NCBI GenBank assembly: GCA_900547785.1
Contig: URIB01000002.1
Coordinates: 124,001 to 188,000 of the forward strand
Reading direction: 5' to 3'
From: an uncultured Dialister sp.
GTDB taxonomy: Bacteria; Bacillota; Negativicutes; Veillonellales; Dialisteraceae
Length of the DNA: 64,000 nucleotides
Shown here: positions 59,912 through 64,000 of the stretch, piece after piece
How the letters are laid out: each line of letters opens with the position of its first letter
Numbering within the stretch: position 1 is the stretch's first letter
Program-made: the position numbers and the translations under genes
Notes under the pieces: generated by a model
The model's input: only the letters and a program-made list of their open reading frames with translations
Told to the model about the DNA's origin: nothing
Database searches by the model: none

Positions 59912-62900
59912 CTATTCTTCAACCGGCTTTTGTTTTTGATTGCTTCCGCCGATATGAAAGTTTTCAATGAGAACAAAAAGCATAGGTATGATAAAGATTT
60001 GGAATATAGTAGCGGATAGAACCCCAAAAACAACGGCAATTCCCATCTCAGACCGGGAATTTGCTCCTGCCCCCGTGGATAAAGCCAACGGAATATTTCC
60101 AAGTATGAAAGCCAGTGATGTCATCAAAATAGGACGAAGACGAATCTTTGAGGCTTCTATAGCTGCTTCCAAGGCATCCATTCCCGCATCGGTACGCACT
60201 TTTGCATATTCTACAATCAGAATGGCATTTTTGGCAGCCAGTCCGATAATTGTCAAAAGACCGATTTGGAAATAAATATCATTATATACAGTGAATAACC
60301 ATGCAGCCAGGCAAGCCCCGAAAAAGCCGGTCGGCATACCGAAAATAACAACAAGCGGAACTTTCCAACTTTCATAGAGAGCCGCTAATGAAAGGAATAC
60401 GAAGAGCATGCCCAAAGATAAAGCATAAATCGTTTTCCCGCTCGCTTCACGTTCTTGTGCCGATGATTCTGCAAAAGCATACCCATATCCGTTTGGTAAT
60501 ACTTCATTTGCCACTTCTTCCAACGCATTTAATGCTTCACCCGAAGAGTATCCGTCTGCCTGGCTTCCGCCAATCTTGACCGCTAAAAAATTATTATATC
60601 TCGTAATAACCGAAATGGCATTTGATTTTTTGGGAGTAATAAAAGTACTGATCGGTACCATATTTCCTTTATTATCACGGACGGTAAGAAATTTATTATC
60701 TTCCGGACTCATGCGATAATCAATATCCGCCTGTGCAACCACCTTAAAATTGCGCCCATAAGCGGTAAAATCATTAATCTGTACAGAACCGTAATATACC
60801 TGGAGTGCCGTAAATATATCCCCCACATTCACACCGCTTTTCTGTGCTTTCTCCCGGTCTACATCAAAATTATAAGAGGGGGTATCCATACGGAATGTAG
60901 TATATGCCATCTTAATTTCCGGTCTTTGGTTGGCCGCTTGTAAAAATCTCCCAATAACGGCCTGCATATTTTCCGTTGAATCTCCATTCTTATTTTGTAT
61001 ATACATGGAAAATCCTCCGGAAGCGCCCAACCCTGGAATGGGCGGTGGATTCATTGCCATGACAGATACCTCCGGATGTACGGCATTGAAAGCAAATGCT
61101 TTGGCTATGACTGCATTAATTTGTTCTGATGAATCCGTTCTTTCTCCCCAAGGCTTCAGCTTAATAAAAGATAGCCCGGCATTCGGTTTTTGCCCTCCCG
61201 ATAAAATATCAAAACCCGTCACTCCCATTGCTTCCTGGACGCCGGGAATTTCTTTCATATATTTCAGATAATCGGTGATAGCCGCATTTGTTCTGACATT
61301 GACCGCCCCCTCGGGCAATGAAAACGAGGTTATAAAATAACCGTTATCTTCTTGCGGTAAAAAAGCAGTCGGCAAAGTAATAAACAAAGCTACCGATGCA
61401 ATGGACAATCCCAGAAGAACAGCCATCGGAGCTATGATTCTGTTTCCCATTTTTTTTAGAAAATGACCATAGGATTCTATCATTCGATCAAAGTAATCAT
61501 TAAATCTATCCCAAAACTGCTGAATAGAACTCCGTCTTTGTTCTTTTCCCGGTACATGAAGCATTCCTGCGCAAAGTGCCGGCGTCAGAGATAGGGCAAC
61601 AAAGGCTGAAATCAAAACCGATACCGTAATGGTAAGTGCAAATTGTTTATAAAGAATCCCCATGATTCCGCCAAGAAAAGCAACCGGCACGAAAACGGCA
61701 GCCAAAACAATAGCCACACCGATAACAGGGCTTTGTACTTTTTCCATAGCTACCATAGTTGCTTTTAGAGGAGGCAAGTGATTATACCGCATTTCATATT
61801 CAACTGCTTCAATAACCACGATAGCATCATCCACTACAAGACCTATCGCTAAAACCATAGCAAACAATGTCAATGTATTAATGGTAAATCCCAGAACCGC
61901 AAAGGAAGCAAACGTCCCCAATAATGATACCGGTACGGCAATCATAGGAATTAATGTCGATCTCCAATTTTGTAAGAAAACGTATACAATAATTCCTACG
62001 ATAATAAGCGCTTCCATGAAAGTCTGTAAGACCCCCTTAATAGATGCGTAAACGAAATCTGTATTGTCCACGGAAATACGATAGTCCATATCATCCGGAA
62101 ATGTTTTCCTGTCTTCTTCCAATTTTGCCTTGATTTGATTAATCGTATCAATGGCATTTGCATCATCAGTTAAAGAAAACGCTACAACAGAAGCGGCATT
62201 TTCTCCCAATCGCGCAATAAAATCATAGCTTTTCGCATCCAACTGAATACGTGCCACATCTTTTAAACGCAGCATGCTTCCGTCTTGATTGGTGCGTACC
62301 ACTATATCACCAAATTCTTGCTCGGTAAGCAGACGACCTTTAACGGTAACAATATATTGGAATGCCTGGTTTTTATTGACCGGTGCAGTTCCTATATTTC
62401 CTGCCGCCACTTGCTGGTTTTGCGTTTTTACGGCAGCAATAACTTCCGTGGCGGAAATCTTATTTTGTGCCATCTTTCCCGGATCAAGCCAAATCCGCAT
62501 GGCAAAATCCGATCCGAATTCCATGACGTTGCCCACCCCGGGAATTGACTTCAATTCGTCCAGATAGTTCATGCTAAAGTAGTTTTTCAGAAATGTATCA
62601 TCATATGTGCCGTTGGGAGAAACCAAACTGATAACCAGTGCCATATCCCCTGACGATTTCCGGGTCGTAACTCCGATTGCACGAACCGTATCCGGTAATG
62701 CCGCATCAGAAGCGGTGACTCCATTTTGCACACGAATGGTTGCCATATCGGAGTCTGTATCCGATTCAAATTGAACGGTCATTGAATAAGATCCGTTTGA
62801 ATTACTCGTTGAACTGATACTGCGGAATCCTTCCACTCCAACTACATTCTTTTCTATAATTTGTGCCACTGTTTGTGCCACAACTTCCGAATCCGCCCCC

Positions 62901-63049
62901 GGATAGAAAGCATGTACTCCGACCTGGGGAGGCGTAATTTTAGGATAACGGTCGACCGGTAGAGTAAGCATGCAAAGCAGTCCTGCAATTGAAATAACCA
63001 AAGCTACCACAATTGCAAATATTGGCCGGTTGATAAAAAATTTTGCCAT
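59912..63049 (-). CDS. acrB: RND-type multidrug efflux transporter (AcrB/HAE1 family)
   Basis: Proton-driven inner-membrane efflux pump of 1045 residues. Twelve membrane segments in two halves with large periplasmic loops. The proton-relay aspartates are in LVVDDAIVVIEAVE near 405-418, the second-half GLAAKNAILIVEYAK near 935-949 holds the relay lysine, and the GxxG-like motif and porter sequences match HAE1. It follows the acrA adaptor by nine bases. No outer-membrane TolC gene is in view. Substrates cannot be predicted. Confidence 0.96.
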   Translation of the reverse strand: MAKFFINRPIFAIVVALVISIAGLLCMLTLPVDRYPKITPPQVGVHAFYPGADSEVVAQTVAQIIEKNVVGVEGFRSISSTSNSNGSYSMTVQFESDTDSDMATIRVQNGVTASDAALPDTVRAIGVTTRKSSGDMALVISLVSPNGTYDDTFLKNYFSMNYLDELKSIPGVGNVMEFGSDFAMRIWLDPGKMAQNKISATEVIAAVKTQNQQVAAGNIGTAPVNKNQAFQYIVTVKGRLLTEQEFGDIVVRTNQDGSMLRLKDVARIQLDAKSYDFIARLGENAASVVAFSLTDDANAIDTINQIKAKLEEDRKTFPDDMDYRISVDNTDFVYASIKGVLQTFMEALIIVGIIVYVFLQNWRSTLIPMIAVPVSLLGTFASFAVLGFTINTLTLFAMVLAIGLVVDDAIVVIEAVEYEMRYNHLPPLKATMVAMEKVQSPVIGVAIVLAAVFVPVAFLGGIMGILYKQFALTITVSVLISAFVALSLTPALCAGMLHVPGKEQRRSSIQQFWDRFNDYFDRMIESYGHFLKKMGNRIIAPMAVLLGLSIASVALFITLPTAFLPQEDNGYFITSFSLPEGAVNVRTNAAITDYLKYMKEIPGVQEAMGVTGFDILSGGQKPNAGLSFIKLKPWGERTDSSEQINAVIAKAFAFNAVHPEVSVMAMNPPPIPGLGASGGFSMYIQNKNGDSTENMQAVIGRFLQAANQRPEIKMAYTTFRMDTPSYNFDVDREKAQKSGVNVGDIFTALQVYYGSVQINDFTAYGRNFKVVAQADIDYRMSPEDNKFLTVRDNKGNMVPISTFITPKKSNAISVITRYNNFLAVKIGGSQADGYSSGEALNALEEVANEVLPNGYGYAFAESSAQEREASGKTIYALSLGMLFVFLSLAALYESWKVPLVVIFGMPTGFFGACLAAWLFTVYNDIYFQIGLLTIIGLAAKNAILIVEYAKVRTDAGMDALEAAIEASKIRLRPILMTSLAFILGNIPLALSTGAGANSRSEMGIAVVFGVLSATIFQIFIIPMLFVLIENFHIGGSNQKQKPVEE

Positions 63050-63058
63050 AACCTCTCC

Positions 63059-64000
63059 TTATTTAACGCCATGCTGCCCGATTGCTTTCGTTGCAGACTC
63101 TTCCATTTGTTCTTTTGTTATTTTCATCGGGTCGACAGCTTGCCCTACCTGTACTTTATTTTGTCCTTCCACAATAATTTCATCGTTTTCTGTAATACCG
63201 TTCTCGATAATAGAATATATTCCATATGTCGCTCCGACTTTTACAGATTTCTGCTGTACCTTTCCGTCCACAACCACATCAAGAATATCTTTATTCAACA
63301 GCTGCAATATAGCTTTAGTCGGTACAAGAATACTGTCCTTTGACATCTCTGCGTCCGAAATGACCGTAGCATACATTCCGGGCACAAGAATACTACGAGG
63401 ATTTGCAAAAGAAGCTTTCATCGTTAACTGCCCGCCGCTGAGTCCGGGACTTACCTGAACAATGGAACCGGTTTCCTCATAAATGGAACCGTCGGATAAC
63501 CGAAGCTTTAAATGATTCCCCAGTGTTCCGGTTCCCGACTTTTCTCTCTTCAGTTGTAAATACTCGCTCTCAGACATATCAAACTGCACATACAGAGGAT
63601 CTGTAGAAGAAATCGTAACCATTGGCGTCTGTCCTGCCGTCACAAATGTTCCGACATTTACATCATCCATGGAAAGCGTCCCTGAAAAAGGGGCCGTCAC
63701 AATCGTATCCTCCAAATTATCAGAAGCCATTTGTACTTGTGAGCGTGCCGCTTCGTAAGCGGCACGATATGATTCTGTGGCAGATTTCTGTCTTTCATAT
63801 ACTTGTTTAGAAACAGCACCGCTGTGAACAAGCATTTCATACCTTGATAAATCACTTTTGGCATTTTCATACACTGCCTCTGCCTGCGCTGCATTTGCCT
63901 GTGCCGCTGCAAAAGCGGAAGAGTACGCTCTTGTATCGATTCTGTATAAAGGTTGTCCCGCTACAACCTGCTCTCCGCCCTGTATATACTTTTCAATGAC
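63059..64000 (-). CDS. acrA: RND efflux adaptor (AcrA-type), cut at the window edge
   Basis: The C-terminal 313 residues are inside the window; the N-terminal signal/lipobox and first lipoyl half lie outside. The reading frame is open to base 64000, where it begins in the lipoyl-like VVAGQPLYRI sequence. The alpha-helical hairpin (alanine-rich AAAQANAAQAEAVYENA) is followed by the second lipoyl half (VTAPFSGTLSMDDVNVG), the beta-barrel (VSPGLSGGQLTMKA) and the membrane-proximal domain (VPTKAILQLLNKD). Belongs with acrB, nine bases downstream. Confidence 0.95.
   Translation of the reverse strand, partial: VIEKYIQGGEQVVAGQPLYRIDTRAYSSAFAAAQANAAQAEAVYENAKSDLSRYEMLVHSGAVSKQVYERQKSATESYRAAYEAARSQVQMASDNLEDTIVTAPFSGTLSMDDVNVGTFVTAGQTPMVTISSTDPLYVQFDMSESEYLQLKREKSGTGTLGNHLKLRLSDGSIYEETGSIVQVSPGLSGGQLTMKASFANPRSILVPGMYATVISDAEMSKDSILVPTKAILQLLNKDILDVVVDGKVQQKSVKVGATYGIYSIIENGITENDEIIVEGQNKVQVGQAVDPMKITKEQMEESATKAIGQHGVK

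Noticed and set aside
1..64000. tRNA, rRNA, CRISPR, insertion sequence or prophage
   Set aside because: No transposase, integrase, spaced direct repeats or structural RNA signature was seen, and the spacers are too short or too AT-rich for tRNA genes.

Overview
The window looks like a core chromosomal segment of a diderm Firmicute of the class Negativicutes (a Dialister/Veillonella/Megasphaera-type relative; this is inference from gene content, not a species call). Gene families and gene order are Firmicute-like: rpmE-prfA-prmC-ywlC-rpiB-ywlG-glyA, pcrA-ligA-gatCAB and mreBCD-mrdA-minD-rodA. An RND efflux pump of the AcrAB type and a MacA-like adaptor imply an outer membrane. Base composition is moderately AT-rich, most genes lie on the minus strand, and no rRNA, tRNA, CRISPR, insertion sequence or prophage was seen.

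Layout. 1-1990: edge of a MacAB-like ABC export operon (permease fragment, ATPase, adaptor). 2191-7863: translation/one-carbon block (glyA, ywlG, rpiB, threonylcarbamoyl-AMP synthase, prmC, prfA, rpmE). 7987-18623: a ten-gene minus-strand run of cell-shape genes (mreB-like, mreC, mreD, mrdA, minD, rodA), then an uncharacterised radical-SAM pair, RNase G and a thioredoxin. 18775-22865: an exported CbiK-type chelatase and a binding lipoprotein on the plus strand, facing an iron/B12-type ABC ATPase and permease on the minus strand. 22941-29253: eight genes of the anaerobic cobalamin pathway (cbiD-E-T-F-G-H-J-C). 29275-38946: yajQ, fba, leuS, a GH18 hydrolase, lgt, dut, pnp, rpsO. 39063-42811: an ABC importer with two tandem substrate-binding proteins. 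42989-50686: rpmF, a PadR regulator and uvrB-uvrA-uvrC. 50854-58729: a small membrane protein, gatB, gatA, gatC, ligA, pcrA. 58829-64000: manganese-dependent pyrophosphatase, then acrB and a partial acrA running off the edge.

How the genes work together. The cobalamin genes cover most of the middle of corrin-ring synthesis (cobalt-precorrin-3 to cobyrinate); cbiL, cbiA, cbiB and the lower-ligand genes are not here. The chelatase next to them carries a signal peptide and sits beside a binding lipoprotein, so it may work in the periplasm in tetrapyrrole or metal capture.

Most interesting points. The MreB-like protein has lost the conserved nucleotide-binding residues in three motifs. MinD is present without MinC or MinE and ends in an unusual basic tail. 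Together they suggest a remodelled, perhaps reduced, shape machinery. The chelatase transcript has a leader with two mutually exclusive hairpins, the second terminator-like. The two-receptor ABC importer and the radical-SAM/DUF2344/RNase G linkage are further open questions.
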